From Streptomyces sp. S465 (GTDB taxonomy: Bacteria; Actinomycetota; Actinomycetes; Streptomycetales; Streptomycetaceae), in assembly GCF_026898115.1 (NCBI RefSeq), contig NZ_CP114036.1, positions 7,496,001-7,560,000 on the forward strand: a stretch of DNA of 64,000 nt, in the 5' to 3' direction. Below, one piece after another: positions 24,958 through 34,044 of the stretch. How positions within the stretch are numbered: the first letter of the stretch is position 1; each line of letters opens with the position of its first letter. Under the pieces are notes generated by a model. It worked only from the letters and a program-made list of their open reading frames with translations. It did not search any database and was not told where the DNA came from. The position numbers and the translations under genes are program-made.

Positions 24958-26003
24958 AGGCCGTCGTCGTACACGGTGCCGGTGATCTGAGGATCGATCA
25001 CCTGCCCGATCCGGTCCCCGCCGCCGGGGAGGTGCTCATCGCCATGGAATGGGGCGGCATCTGCGGCTCCGACCTCGCCTACTGGCGCCACGGCGGGTCC
25101 GGCACGGCCGTCCTGAAGCACCCCATGGTCCTCGGGCACGAGGTCGCCGGCCGCATCGTCCGGCTGGGGAGCGGGGTGGCGGGGTTCGAGGCCGGACAGC
25201 CGGTCACCGTCCACCCGGCCCGGACCGTCGGGGACGGGGCCCTGCCGGACCGGATCGCGGGGCGCACCAACCTCCACCCGCGCGTGCGGTACTTCGGCTC
25301 GGCCGCCTTCGACCCGCACACCGACGGCGGCTTCAGCGAGTTCAGGGCCGTCCGCGCCGAGCAGCTCAGACCGCTGCCCGACGGTGTGAGCACACGGCAC
25401 GGGGCCCTGGCCGAGCCCCTCGCCGTCGCGCTGCACGCCGTGCACCGCGCCGGTGACCTGCGCGGCCGGCACGTCCTCGTCAACGGAGCCGGCCCGATCG
25501 GATCGCTGGTCGTCGCCGCGGCGAAGCTGCGCGGCGCGGCCACGGTCGTCGCCGCGGACATCAACGACTCCTCCCTCGCCGTCGCCCGCGCCCTGGGCGC
25601 CGACGAGCTGCGCAACACCGCGCGCGGCGACCTGCTCCCCGACGACGTCGAGCTCGTCTTCGAGGCATCGGGAGCGCCGGCGGCACTGGGCCCCGTGCTC
25701 CGCGCCACCGCCCGTGGCGGCACCCTCGTGCAGGTGGGCAACCTCCCCGGCACCGCCGCCCCCGCCGTCCTCGGCGACCTGGTGACCCGTGAGATCACCT
25801 GGATCGGCTCCTACCGGTTCGTCGACGAGATCAGTGACGCACTGCGGGCCATGCGCGACGGCCTGGACGTGACACCGCTCATCACCCACACCTTCGACCT
25901 CGACCAGGCGGCCGAGGCCCTGGCCGTGGCGGCCGACCGCACCAGCGGCAGCAGCAAGGTCCTGCTCCGGCTCGGCCAGGACCCGGCGGGAGGTCCGCGT
26001 TGA
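24954..26003 (+). CDS. medium-chain alcohol dehydrogenase, L-idonate/L-gulonate 5-dehydrogenase-like
   Basis: 349 residues, GTG start overlapping the transporter stop. Catalytic-zinc ligands are visible (GGICGSDLAYW, LGHEVAG with the GHE motif) and the NAD fold is GAGPIGSLVV. The segment RYFGSAAFDPHTDGGFSEF is close to E. coli IdnD. The region that normally carries four structural-zinc cysteines (after VTVHPAR) has none. In this operon the best role is L-gulonate to D-fructuronate (as RspB), or L-idonate to 5-ketogluconate. Confidence 0.85.
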   Translation: MKAVVVHGAGDLRIDHLPDPVPAAGEVLIAMEWGGICGSDLAYWRHGGSGTAVLKHPMVLGHEVAGRIVRLGSGVAGFEAGQPVTVHPARTVGDGALPDRIAGRTNLHPRVRYFGSAAFDPHTDGGFSEFRAVRAEQLRPLPDGVSTRHGALAEPLAVALHAVHRAGDLRGRHVLVNGAGPIGSLVVAAAKLRGAATVVAADINDSSLAVARALGADELRNTARGDLLPDDVELVFEASGAPAALGPVLRATARGGTLVQVGNLPGTAAPAVLGDLVTREITWIGSYRFVDEISDALRAMRDGLDVTPLITHTFDLDQAAEALAVAADRTSGSSKVLLRLGQDPAGGPR

Positions 26004-27019
26004 CCACCGCGCACCGCGACGGCCCCCACCCGCCCGCCGGCACCGCACCCGGAGCGGTGGTGACCCTGGGCGAGACCATGGCGCTGCTGACCACGCCGGC
26101 GCAGGGCCGCGTGACCGCCGGGTCGGCCCTGCCCGTCGGGATCGGCGGAGCGGAGTCCAACGTCGCCATCGGACTCGCCCGGCTGGGCGTCCCGGCCACC
26201 TGGATCAGCCGGGTCGGCGACGACGCCCTGGGAACCTACGTCATCCGGGAGATCCGCGCCGAAGGGGTCCGGGTCGTCGCCCACCGGGACGACACCGCCC
26301 CGACCGGGCTGATGCTCAAGGAACTGCGCGGCGGTCTGCCCCGGCGGGTCCGCTACTACCGGAGCGGAAGCGCCGCCTCCCACCTGTCCGCGGCCGACGT
26401 CGACGAGGCGGCCGTCGCGGCGGCCGACGTGCTGCACCTGACCGGCATCACCCCCGCCCTCGGCCCCGGTCCGCTCGCCGCCGTCGAACACGCCATCGCC
26501 ACCGCCCGGTCATCGGGAACCCTCGTCTCGTTCGACGTCAACTACCGGGCGACGCTGTGGCCGCGGTCCGAGGCGGCCCCGGTGCTGGCCCGGCTCGCCT
26601 CCCTGGCCGACCTCCTCTTCGCCGGGCCCGCCGAGGCGGCGCTGCTGCTCGGCACGGACGAGCCCCGGCACGAGCCGGCGGACGTCGAAACCGGTGCGGC
26701 CCTGGCCCGGACACTGGCGCGGCTGGGGCCCGGAACGGTCGTGGTCAAGCTCGGCGCCCTCGGCGCCCTGGCCCTGCGCCACGGCGAGACCCACCGGGCA
26801 CCGGCCCGGCCCGTCACCGTCGTCGACGCCGTGGGGGCGGGCGACGCCTTCGTCGCCGGCTACCTCAGCGGTGTCGTCAGCGGCGCCCCCGTAGCCGACT
26901 GCCTCAGCACCGGGAACCTCCTCGGCGCCGCGGTCTGCGCCGCGCCGGGCGATTGGGAAGGGCTGCCCACCCGCGAGGAACTCGCGGCCCGGTCCGACGA
27001 CGAGGAGGTCATCCGATGA
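26000..27019 (+). CDS. kdgK: PfkB-family sugar kinase, 2-keto-3-deoxygluconate kinase
   Basis: 339 residues. The start is an unusual TTG at 26000 overlapping the previous TGA, supported by GGGAGG 7 nt upstream. PfkB motifs: GGAESNVAIGLARLG near the N-terminus, VSFDVNYRATLW as in KDG kinases, and the ATP/catalytic motif DAVGAGDAFVAGYLSG. It phosphorylates KDG at C6 to give KDPG, the substrate of the next gene, with which it shares an ATGA overlap. Confidence 0.92.
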   Translation: MTTAHRDGPHPPAGTAPGAVVTLGETMALLTTPAQGRVTAGSALPVGIGGAESNVAIGLARLGVPATWISRVGDDALGTYVIREIRAEGVRVVAHRDDTAPTGLMLKELRGGLPRRVRYYRSGSAASHLSAADVDEAAVAAADVLHLTGITPALGPGPLAAVEHAIATARSSGTLVSFDVNYRATLWPRSEAAPVLARLASLADLLFAGPAEAALLLGTDEPRHEPADVETGAALARTLARLGPGTVVVKLGALGALALRHGETHRAPARPVTVVDAVGAGDAFVAGYLSGVVSGAPVADCLSTGNLLGAAVCAAPGDWEGLPTREELAARSDDEEVIR

Positions 27020-27711
27020 CCTCCCGCGGCGCACCGGACCCACCGGACCGGGAAAACGCCATGAACGCACCGGACCGAGGGAACGCCGTGCCCGCCCAGT
27101 CCCTGCTGCACACCTGCCCCGTCGTACCCGTGGTCGTCCTCGACGACCCCGCGCAGGCGCTGCCCCTGGGCGAGGCACTGCTCGCCGGCGGCATCGACGT
27201 CGTCGAGATCACCCTGCGCACCGCCGCCGGTATCGACGGCATCCGCGCCCTGACGGCGCTGCCCGGGATGCGCGTCGGCGCGGGCTCGGTGCTGGTGCCC
27301 GACCAGGTCGACCAGGTCGTCGCCGCGGGGGCGGAGTTCATCGTCAGCCCCGGCCTCTCGGCCGGTGTGCTCGACCGGGCCCGCGCGCTCGGGGTTCCGG
27401 CGCTGCCCGGCGTGGCCACCGCCTCGGACCTCATGGCCGCGGTCGGCCTCGGCCTCACCGAGGTCAAGGTCTTCCCGGCGGGACTGCTGGGCGGCCCGGC
27501 CGCCATCCGCGCCCTCGCGGCCCCTTTCCCCGGCATCTCCTTCATGCCGTCGGGAGGGGTGACCGCCGCCACCATGGCCGACTACCTCGCCCTCCCCGCC
27601 GTGCCCGCCGTCAGCGGCAGCTGGATGGTCGACCGGACCCTGCTCGGAGAGGCCCGCTGGGACGAGGTCACCGCCCGGTCCGCGGCCGCGATGCGGCACG
27701 CGACCCGCTGA
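27016..27711 (+). CDS. eda: KDPG aldolase
   Basis: 231 residues. It splits 2-keto-3-deoxy-6-phosphogluconate into pyruvate and glyceraldehyde-3-phosphate. The class I aldolase residues are the Glu in VVEITLRT and the Schiff-base Lys in TEVKVFPAG; GAGSVLV and FMPSGGVT complete the active site. The ATG at 27016 overlaps kdgK; an internal ATG at 27061 or GTG at 27088 could also start it, since the first 25 residues are not part of the fold. Last gene of the operon. Confidence 0.93.
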   Translation: MTSRGAPDPPDRENAMNAPDRGNAVPAQSLLHTCPVVPVVVLDDPAQALPLGEALLAGGIDVVEITLRTAAGIDGIRALTALPGMRVGAGSVLVPDQVDQVVAAGAEFIVSPGLSAGVLDRARALGVPALPGVATASDLMAAVGLGLTEVKVFPAGLLGGPAAIRALAAPFPGISFMPSGGVTAATMADYLALPAVPAVSGSWMVDRTLLGEARWDEVTARSAAAMRHATR

Positions 27712-27742
27712 GGGGCGGGGCCGGCGTGATGGTGCCGGCGAG

Positions 27743-29041
27743 TCAGGGCGAGCCTGTGGCCTCCCGCGCCATTCCGGCGGTCAGGGTGCTGCCGTCGGCC
27801 GGGTCGATCAGCAGGAACGAGCCGGTGCGGCGCGACGCGGCGTACGGGTCCACGGCCAGGGGCTCGGCGGTGCGCAGGACGACGCGGCCGATGTCGTTGG
27901 CGGCCAGTTCGCCGGGGTCCGGGTGCTGTGAGAGGTCGGCCAGGGTCAGACGGGTGGGGATCTCCTTGACGATGGCCTTGACGGTGCGGGTGGTGTGCTT
28001 CAGCAGCACCCGGTCGCCGGGCCTGAGCGGGCGGTCGTGCAGATGGCAGACGGTCGCGGCCAGATCCTGGCCGGCCCGTACCGGGGCGTCCGCGGGCGCG
28101 ATCAGATCGCCGCGGGAGATGTCCAGGTCGTCGGCGAGCCGGAGGGTGACCGACTGCGGCGCCCAGGCCACGTCCACCGACTGCCCCAGCGCGTCGATCG
28201 CCTCGATGGTGCTGGAGCGGCCGGCGGGGTGGACGGTGACCCGGTCGCCGACCCGCAGCACGCCGGACGCCAACTGGCCCGCGTAGCCGCGGTAGTCGGG
28301 ATGCTCGGCGGTGCGCGGCCGGATGACGTACTGGACGGGGAAGCGCGCCGGGTCGTCGGTCGGGTCGTGGGTCACCGGGACCGTCTCCAGGTGTTCGAGC
28401 ACGGTCGGCCCGCTGTACCAGTCCATGTGCGCCGAGCGGGTGACCACGTTGTCGCCCGCCAGCGCGGAGATCGGGACGGCGGTCACCTCCGGCACGCCCA
28501 GGGAGGTGGCGTAGCCGGCGAACTCGTCCGCGATCGTGGCGAAGGCGGCCTCGGCGTAGTCCACCAGGTCCATCTTGTTGACGGCCAGCACCACGTGCGG
28601 GACACGCAGCAGCGCGGCCACGGCGGCGTGCCTGCGGGTCTGCTCGACCACGCCGTTGCGGGCGTCCACCAGGACCACGGCGAGTTCGGCGGTGGAGGCG
28701 CCGGTGACCATGTTCCGGGTGTACTGCACATGCCCCGGCGTGTCCGCGAGGATGAACCGCCGCCGGGGGGTGGCGAAGTATCGGTACGCCACGTCGATGG
28801 TGATGCCCTGCTCGCGCTCGGCCCGCAGCCCGTCGGTGAGCAGCGCCAGGTCGGGGGTCTCCTGGCCGCGTGCCCGCGAGGCCCGCGAGACCGCCTCCAG
28901 CTGGTCGGACGGCACCGACGTGGAGTCGTGCAGCAGACGGCCCACCAGGGTGGACTTGCCGTCGTCGACACTCCCGGCGGTGGCGAACCGCAGCAGCGCG
29001 GTGGCCGCCGGCGGCTCGGTGCTCTCGGCTGTCGTGCGCAT
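27743..29041 (-). CDS. cysN: sulfate adenylyltransferase subunit 1 (GTPase)
   Basis: 432 residues. CysN couples GTP hydrolysis to adenylation of sulfate by CysD. GTPase motifs: GSVDDGKSTLVGRLL, the switch region ERE-QGITIDVAYRYF, DTPGHVQY, and VNKMDLV. EF-Tu-like domains 2 and 3 follow. It is not fused to an APS kinase. It is the last gene of the five-gene PAPS/sulfotransferase operon, starting 3 nt after cysD. It converges on the KDPG aldolase gene with a 31-nt gap. Confidence 0.95.
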   Translation of the reverse strand: MRTTAESTEPPAATALLRFATAGSVDDGKSTLVGRLLHDSTSVPSDQLEAVSRASRARGQETPDLALLTDGLRAEREQGITIDVAYRYFATPRRRFILADTPGHVQYTRNMVTGASTAELAVVLVDARNGVVEQTRRHAAVAALLRVPHVVLAVNKMDLVDYAEAAFATIADEFAGYATSLGVPEVTAVPISALAGDNVVTRSAHMDWYSGPTVLEHLETVPVTHDPTDDPARFPVQYVIRPRTAEHPDYRGYAGQLASGVLRVGDRVTVHPAGRSSTIEAIDALGQSVDVAWAPQSVTLRLADDLDISRGDLIAPADAPVRAGQDLAATVCHLHDRPLRPGDRVLLKHTTRTVKAIVKEIPTRLTLADLSQHPDPGELAANDIGRVVLRTAEPLAVDPYAASRRTGSFLLIDPADGSTLTAGMAREATGSP

Positions 29042-29044
29042 CGT

Positions 29045-29977
29045 CTAGAAGTAGCCTTCCCGCTTGCGGTCTTCCATCGCGGCCTCGGAGAGCTTGTCGT
29101 CGGCCCTGGTGGCGCCGCGTTCGGTCAGCCGGGAGGCGGCGATCTCGGCGATCACCTTCTCGACCGTGTCCGCGTCCGAGTCCACGGCGCCGGTGCAGGA
29201 CATGTCGCCGACGGTGCGGTAGCGCACCAGCCGGGTCGCCACCCGCTCACCGTCCTTGGGGCCGCCCCACGCGCCGGGCGCCAGCCACATCCCCGAGCGG
29301 GAGAAGACCTCCCGCCGGTGTGCGTAGTAGATCGAGGGGAGGACGATCTTCTCCCGGGCGATGTACTGCCACACGTCCAGTTCGGTCCAGTTCGACAGCG
29401 GGAAGACCCGCACGTGTTCGCCGGGGGAGTGGCGGCCGTTGTAGAGCTGCCACAGCTCCGGGCGCTGCCGGCGCGGGTCCCAGCCGCCGAACTCGTCCCG
29501 CAGCGAGAACACCCGCTCCTTGGCGCGGGCCTTCTCCTCGTCCCGGCGCCCGCCGCCGAACACCGCGTCGAACCGGTGCTCGTTGATGGCCTCCAGCAGC
29601 GGCCGCGTCTGGAGGGGGTTGCGGGTGCCGTCCGGGCGCTCGCGGAGCGTGCCGTTGTCGATGTACCGCTGCACCGAGGCCACGTGCAGCCGCAGGCCGT
29701 GCTCGGCCACGGTCTCGTCCCGGAAGCGCAGCACCTCGGGGAAGTTGTGACCGGTGTCCACGTGCAGCAGCCCGAAGGGCAGCGGCGCCGGGGCGAACGC
29801 CTTCAGCGCCAGGTGCAGCATCACGAGGGAGTCCTTGCCGCCGGAGAAGAGGATCACCGGGCGTTCGAACTCCCCGGCGACCTCGCGGAAGATGTGCACC
29901 GCCTCCGACTCCAGCGCGTCCACATGCGTCAGCGCGAACGGTGGGTACGTCACACCGGTGATGGGTGAGCCCGTCAC
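29045..29977 (-). CDS. cysD: sulfate adenylyltransferase subunit 2
   Basis: 310 residues from a GTG at 29977 that overlaps the cysC stop. PAPS-reductase/ATP-sulfurylase fold: PP-loop ILFSGGKDSLVML, LHVDTGHNFPEV, FGGGRRDEEKARAKERVFSL and the C-terminal SCTGAV. With CysN it makes adenosine 5'-phosphosulfate from ATP and sulfate. Confidence 0.96.
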   Translation of the reverse strand: MTGSPITGVTYPPFALTHVDALESEAVHIFREVAGEFERPVILFSGGKDSLVMLHLALKAFAPAPLPFGLLHVDTGHNFPEVLRFRDETVAEHGLRLHVASVQRYIDNGTLRERPDGTRNPLQTRPLLEAINEHRFDAVFGGGRRDEEKARAKERVFSLRDEFGGWDPRRQRPELWQLYNGRHSPGEHVRVFPLSNWTELDVWQYIAREKIVLPSIYYAHRREVFSRSGMWLAPGAWGGPKDGERVATRLVRYRTVGDMSCTGAVDSDADTVEKVIAEIAASRLTERGATRADDKLSEAAMEDRKREGYF

Positions 29978-30603
29978 ACCAGCTCCCTCTCCATCAGGTG
30001 GGCGTATAGCCTGCCGGCGCAGCCGGAGACGGTGCTGTCCCGGGTGTCCAGCCGCAGGTCCGGGCTCTCGGGCGGCTCGTACGGGGCGTCGACGCCCGTC
30101 AGCCCCGTCAGCTCGCCCGCCGCCTGCTGGGTGTACAGGCCCTTCACGTCCCGCCGCGAACACACCTCGACCGGCGTGGCCACATGCACCTCGACATAGG
30201 GTGTGGCCTCCGCCTCGTGGCGGGTGCGGACGGCGGCCCGGCTGCCGGCGTAGGGAGCGATCACGGGGACGAGGACGCAGGCGCCCCGTGCGGCCATGCG
30301 CTGGGCGGCGTAGCCGACGCGCCGCACATGGGTCTCGCGATCGGCGCGGGAGAAGCCGAGCCGGGGAGAGCCGGTGGCGCGGATCTCGTCGCCGTCCAGC
30401 ACCTGGACCCGGCGGCCCGTGGCGCGCAGGAGTCCGGCCAGCGCGGTGGCGATCGTCGTCTTGCCCGCGCTCGGCAGGCCGGTCAGCCATACGGTGAAGC
30501 CGGTGGCCGGTGTCGCTTCCGGCGCGTCCCGCCTGGTGCGGGGGCCGGCTACGTCCGAGTCCGTCAGGGGAGCGTTCGCTCCCTGGGAGGCCAGGTCCGT
30601 CAC
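29974..30603 (-). CDS. cysC: adenylylsulfate (APS) kinase
   Basis: 209 residues from a GTG at 30603 overlapping the glycosyltransferase stop. P-loop VWLTGLPSAGKTTIATAL; APS-binding RLGFSRADRETHVRRVGY; VHVATPVEVCSRRDVKGLY; and FSYEPP-like PYEPPESPDL. It phosphorylates APS to PAPS, the sulfate donor. Having cysC with cysDN beside a sulfotransferase, and no PAPS reductase (cysH) or sulfite reductase here, points to sulfation rather than sulfur assimilation. Confidence 0.94.
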   Translation of the reverse strand: MTDLASQGANAPLTDSDVAGPRTRRDAPEATPATGFTVWLTGLPSAGKTTIATALAGLLRATGRRVQVLDGDEIRATGSPRLGFSRADRETHVRRVGYAAQRMAARGACVLVPVIAPYAGSRAAVRTRHEAEATPYVEVHVATPVEVCSRRDVKGLYTQQAAGELTGLTGVDAPYEPPESPDLRLDTRDSTVSGCAGRLYAHLMERELV

Positions 30604-31817
30604 GCGGGCCTCCCCGGTCGGACACCCCGGGAGGCGGGGTGCAGGGTCTCGAAGAGGCGCTGCCAACGCGGCTGGATGGAGTCGGGCGCGTAGGCGCGTG
30701 CCGAGTCGAGCGCGGCGGCTCCCATGTCGGCGCGCCGGCCCTCGTCGTCCATCAGCCGGGTCAGTGCTCCGGCGAGTGCGGCGGTGTCGCCCGGTGGGAC
30801 GAGGAAGCCGTCCTTGCCGTCGGTCAGGACGTCGCGCGGCCCGGTGGGGCAGTCGAAGCTCACGATGGGCAGCCCGAGCGCCATGGCCTCGATCATGACC
30901 ATGGGAAGGCCCTCGAAGCGGGAGCTGAGGACGTACACGGACGCCTTGGTGAGTTCCCCGTCCAGGTCGGAGGTGTGGCCCATCAGGAACACGTTGTTGT
31001 AGAGGTGGTGTTCGTCGATGAGGTTGCGCAACGCCGTGTGCTGGGGTCCGGAGCCGTAGATGCGCAGCTGCCAGTCCGGGTGGTGCTCAAGGGCCCGGCC
31101 GAAGGCCGGGATCAGCAGGTCGAAGCCCTTCTGCGGCAGCAGCCGCCCGGCCGCGACGGCGATGTGCGCGGGGTAGTTGGCCGCTTGGCGCGGCGGTTTG
31201 TGCACGGCGTTGGGGACGCACACCACCCGGGCGCCGGGCAGCGTCTGTTCGTACGCCTCGCGATCGCCCTCGGTGAGTACGGCGATGATGTCGAAGCGTC
31301 CGTAAGTCCGGGCTATCGCCGCCTGGACGTCGCGGCGGTGCGAGCGCAGATTCATGTGTTCCTGCGCGACGAGGGGCAGGTGTTCGGGCGCGAAGCGGGC
31401 CGCGAGGAGGTTGAGCCCGGGGCGGGTGGAGACCAGGACGCCGTCGTCCAGACCGCGCAGATAGCGGATGACGGCGCGTTCCACCTCGGGGGTGAAGAAC
31501 TGGACGCCGAACTCCCCCGCCGGTACGTACGCCGGCCGGTGTTCGCGCGCACTCCTCGCGCGCCGGGACCGCAGCCAGGCGAACGGGCTGTCCTCGCGGG
31601 CGGGTCCGGGTCCGGACTTCTCCCGCTCGCGTTCGTCGACGAGGGGGACGAGCCGCACCCTCGGATCGAGCGGAAACCGGGGTTCCGTGCGGCCTCGGCG
31701 GGCGCTGACGATCTCCACCTGGTGACCGGCGGCGGCCATGGCGGATGCCTGGTTGAAGACGGTGCGAATGGTGCCGCCCATCCCGTAGGCGTGCAGCAGC
31801 AGATAGCGGATCATCAT
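30600..31817 (-). CDS. glycosyltransferase family 4 protein
   Basis: 405 residues. GT-B fold: N-terminal GMGGTIRTVFNQASAMAAAG acceptor side, hinge, and C-terminal donor-binding region AAGRLLPQKGFDLLIPAF, then SSRFEGLPMVMIEAMALGLP with the retaining-GT EX7E motif. It probably transfers a sugar to a cell-surface or secreted acceptor. Start overlaps the sulfotransferase stop (ATGA) and stop overlaps cysC (GTGA), so sulfotransferase, glycosyltransferase and PAPS synthesis are tightly coupled. Confidence 0.9.
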   Translation of the reverse strand: MMIRYLLLHAYGMGGTIRTVFNQASAMAAAGHQVEIVSARRGRTEPRFPLDPRVRLVPLVDEREREKSGPGPAREDSPFAWLRSRRARSAREHRPAYVPAGEFGVQFFTPEVERAVIRYLRGLDDGVLVSTRPGLNLLAARFAPEHLPLVAQEHMNLRSHRRDVQAAIARTYGRFDIIAVLTEGDREAYEQTLPGARVVCVPNAVHKPPRQAANYPAHIAVAAGRLLPQKGFDLLIPAFGRALEHHPDWQLRIYGSGPQHTALRNLIDEHHLYNNVFLMGHTSDLDGELTKASVYVLSSRFEGLPMVMIEAMALGLPIVSFDCPTGPRDVLTDGKDGFLVPPGDTAALAGALTRLMDDEGRRADMGAAALDSARAYAPDSIQPRWQRLFETLHPASRGVRPGRPA

Positions 31818-33223
31818 GTGCGGGTCCGCACCTCACCGGGGGTCGGCACGCACTCGATGGACAGGTTGTCCTTGACGGTGTAGTACGGCCTGGCCGCCAC
31901 GTCCGTCCCCGTCCCCGTACCCGCCGGCAGTGGCTGCGCGGGAAAGACCATCACCTTCTTCTTGTCGGCCACCCCGTCCAGCCGCCGCCCGAGCCGCAGC
32001 CGCACCGCCCCGCCGTCGTCGTCCTGTCCGCTCAGGTACGCGTCCCACACGGCGGGCAGTTCGACCTCTCCCGGCGCGAGTTCGGACAGCGGTACGGTCA
32101 CATCGAAGCGGGCGCCGTCGAGCGGCGCCGCGTAGGTGCGCCGACGCTCGGGGTGGCCGCGCAGGACGAGGGTGAGCCGCCAGGCGTGGGGAGGGGCGCC
32201 GGGCGGTGCGCCGTGGATGTCGCCGGCCACGCGGATGCTCCCCTCCCGCGCCCAGACCTGGGCGACCTCCGCATGTCCGCCGTCAGCGGCCCGAGGCGCG
32301 TCCCGCACATCGGCGGGAGCTGTGGTGTAGCCCCAGGCCGCGCTGATACATCGCAGGGGTTCAGGGATCTCGTCGTGGGCGGGCAGTGCGCGGCCGGGCT
32401 GGACACGCCCGGTGCGGATCTTCTCCTTCCAGTCCCCGAGGCCCTTCCGGAGCTGGTCCTCGCCCCGGGCACCGTATTCGAGCATGCGGGGCTCCCACTC
32501 GACGCCGAGGAACGCGCAGATGCCCCGCAGGGCCGCCTCGGGGTCGGCGGTCAGCTCTTCGTACCGCACGGTGTGGCCGGGCAGCGCCTTACGGGCGCGC
32601 TCGACGGCTCGCATATAGCGCAGCGCGTCCAGCGCCGCCTCGTCCGGGTCGCGCTTGTCCGGATCGGCCTCGTGCCAGGAGCGGGCGATGGAGGCGGGGT
32701 GGCGCAACAGGAAGAGGAAGCGGGCGTCGGGCCAGCACGCGGCGAGCCGCTGATAGGCGAAGGCGTTGCTGGGCGTCTTCTCGACGATGACGGGCTTGCC
32801 CACCCGGATCAGCTCCCGGTGCATCACCCGGTCCCACAGCAGGTGTTCCAGATCGGCGCGGTCCAAGTCCAGCTCCGCCATGGCCCGCTCGCTCAACGTG
32901 GTGCCGGGGCGTACCTCCAGCCTCCGTACGTGCAGCTCATGCGGGGCGTGCAGCTGGGAGTGGGCGTTCAGCAGCAGCCGCAGCAGCGTCGAGCCGGACC
33001 GTACGGGCGAGATGATGAAGACCGGTTTGCGCAGCAGCCGGTCGGTTTCCGGTTCGGCGGGTGGCCGGAAGGTGACGCGAGCCGCCCCGGACGTGACGGC
33101 GGCCGCTTTCGAGGAGGCCCCGGCGGTGGCTTTGGACACCGCCCGCGCGGGCGGCGCCACCCGGCGGACGGCGTAGCCCGTCCGGGACCCCAGCTGTGCG
33201 TTGAGCTGACGGAGGAACTTCAT
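31814..33223 (-). CDS. PAPS-dependent sulfotransferase with C-terminal beta domain
   Basis: 469 residues. Residues 65-290 are the sulfotransferase fold: the 5'-phosphosulfate loop FIISPVRSGSTLLRLLL, EKTPSNAFAYQRL, and the 3'-phosphate motif FLFLLRHPASIARSWHE. Residues 300-450 form an extra beta-rich domain (WRLTLVLRGHPERRRTYAAP, DVTVPLSELAPGEVELPAVW) similar in style to tails of wall-polymer glycosyltransferases. The substrate is unknown; neighbours suggest a glycan or glycolipid. First gene of the operon, ATG at 33223. Confidence 0.88.
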   Translation of the reverse strand: MKFLRQLNAQLGSRTGYAVRRVAPPARAVSKATAGASSKAAAVTSGAARVTFRPPAEPETDRLLRKPVFIISPVRSGSTLLRLLLNAHSQLHAPHELHVRRLEVRPGTTLSERAMAELDLDRADLEHLLWDRVMHRELIRVGKPVIVEKTPSNAFAYQRLAACWPDARFLFLLRHPASIARSWHEADPDKRDPDEAALDALRYMRAVERARKALPGHTVRYEELTADPEAALRGICAFLGVEWEPRMLEYGARGEDQLRKGLGDWKEKIRTGRVQPGRALPAHDEIPEPLRCISAAWGYTTAPADVRDAPRAADGGHAEVAQVWAREGSIRVAGDIHGAPPGAPPHAWRLTLVLRGHPERRRTYAAPLDGARFDVTVPLSELAPGEVELPAVWDAYLSGQDDDGGAVRLRLGRRLDGVADKKKVMVFPAQPLPAGTGTGTDVAARPYYTVKDNLSIECVPTPGEVRTRT

Positions 33224-33368
33224 GTCGCGCCACGTTAGGCACCGTTCCTGAGAGGAGGGACGGAAGATGCTGAGAATTCCGTAAGACGCGTTTGCCGCAC
33301 CTCCCGGCCGGCGCTGTCCGGCTCCGGCCCCAGTCGGTCACAGGCTCACCGGCGTTCAGTGTGCTGCC

Positions 33369-33540
33369 ATGTACGTCGTGGACTTCGTGGAGTTCCCCTC
33401 CGACTCGGCTGGGGCCTCGGGCAGGGCCTTCCAGGAAGCGTTCGGGTGGACGCCTACTGGCTACGGCCCCATGTACACCGATGCCATCGCGCCACTGCTC
33501 TTGTGGCGGTTGACGCGTCGGCGTTTCGACCCCGCCGGGT
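33369..33540 (+). pseudogene. VOC/glyoxalase-family N-terminal remnant
   Basis: From the ATG at 33369 about 40 residues (MYVVDFVEFPSDSAGASGRA, then FQEAFGWTPTGYGPMYTD) match the first betaalphabeta unit of VOC-fold proteins. After that the frame loses similarity and runs into sequence with no VOC second half. A truncated gene. Confidence 0.45.
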
Positions 33541-33581
33541 GGCGCACACCATCGGCGATTCCGGTGTGCGTCGTCGCACCC

Positions 33582-33735
33582 TCACGAGAACCCCGGGGCG
33601 GGGGCGGGAAGCGGGTTCAGGGCCGTTGTGACGTCGGGCTTCCAACCCAGGGCACGGGCGGCGGCGAGCAGGGCCGCGCTCACGGCTGTCACCTCGGGTT
33701 CGGCGAGGGGCTGGAGCGTTCCGTCACTGCGCCGA
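33582..33735 (-). pseudogene. C-terminal coding remnant of unknown gene next to the poly-G run
   Basis: A minus-strand frame ending at 33582 gives a plausible protein tail (GTLQPLAEPEVTAVSAALLA, then AARALGWKPDVTTALNP). Upstream it runs into the poly-G run, beyond which another frame (VARRVRVSQDPAVAHALCPL, about 33895-33955) is also protein-like. They may be halves of one gene broken or misassembled at the G run. No family is recognised. Confidence 0.3.
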
Positions 33736-33758
33736 GGACGGCGGTGGCGCGCGCGCGT

Positions 33759-33795
<37 letters not shown>

Positions 33796-34044
33796 CGGTG
33801 GCTGCCCCGGGGGCGTAGGAGGGGGCCGGCCGCCGGCCGCGCCGGGGCGGAAGGCGTGCGAGAAGAGGTGGTCGTCGGGTGCGGTGTCGCCGGAGATCAG
33901 AGGGCAGAGGGCGTGGGCGACGGCGGGATCCTGGGAGACGCGGACGCGCCGGGCGACATCGCCTGACGGCCGCCCACCCTTCCGGCCCCGCCGCCGCGCA
34001 CTGCGCGTCGCGCGCCCGCGGAAGCACCGCGGGCGCGCCACCGT

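Noticed and set aside
30600..33223. A wall teichoic acid or polyglycerol-phosphate cluster
   Set aside because: Only one GT4 and a sulfotransferase are present; no polymerase, flippase or CDP-glycerol genes are visible.
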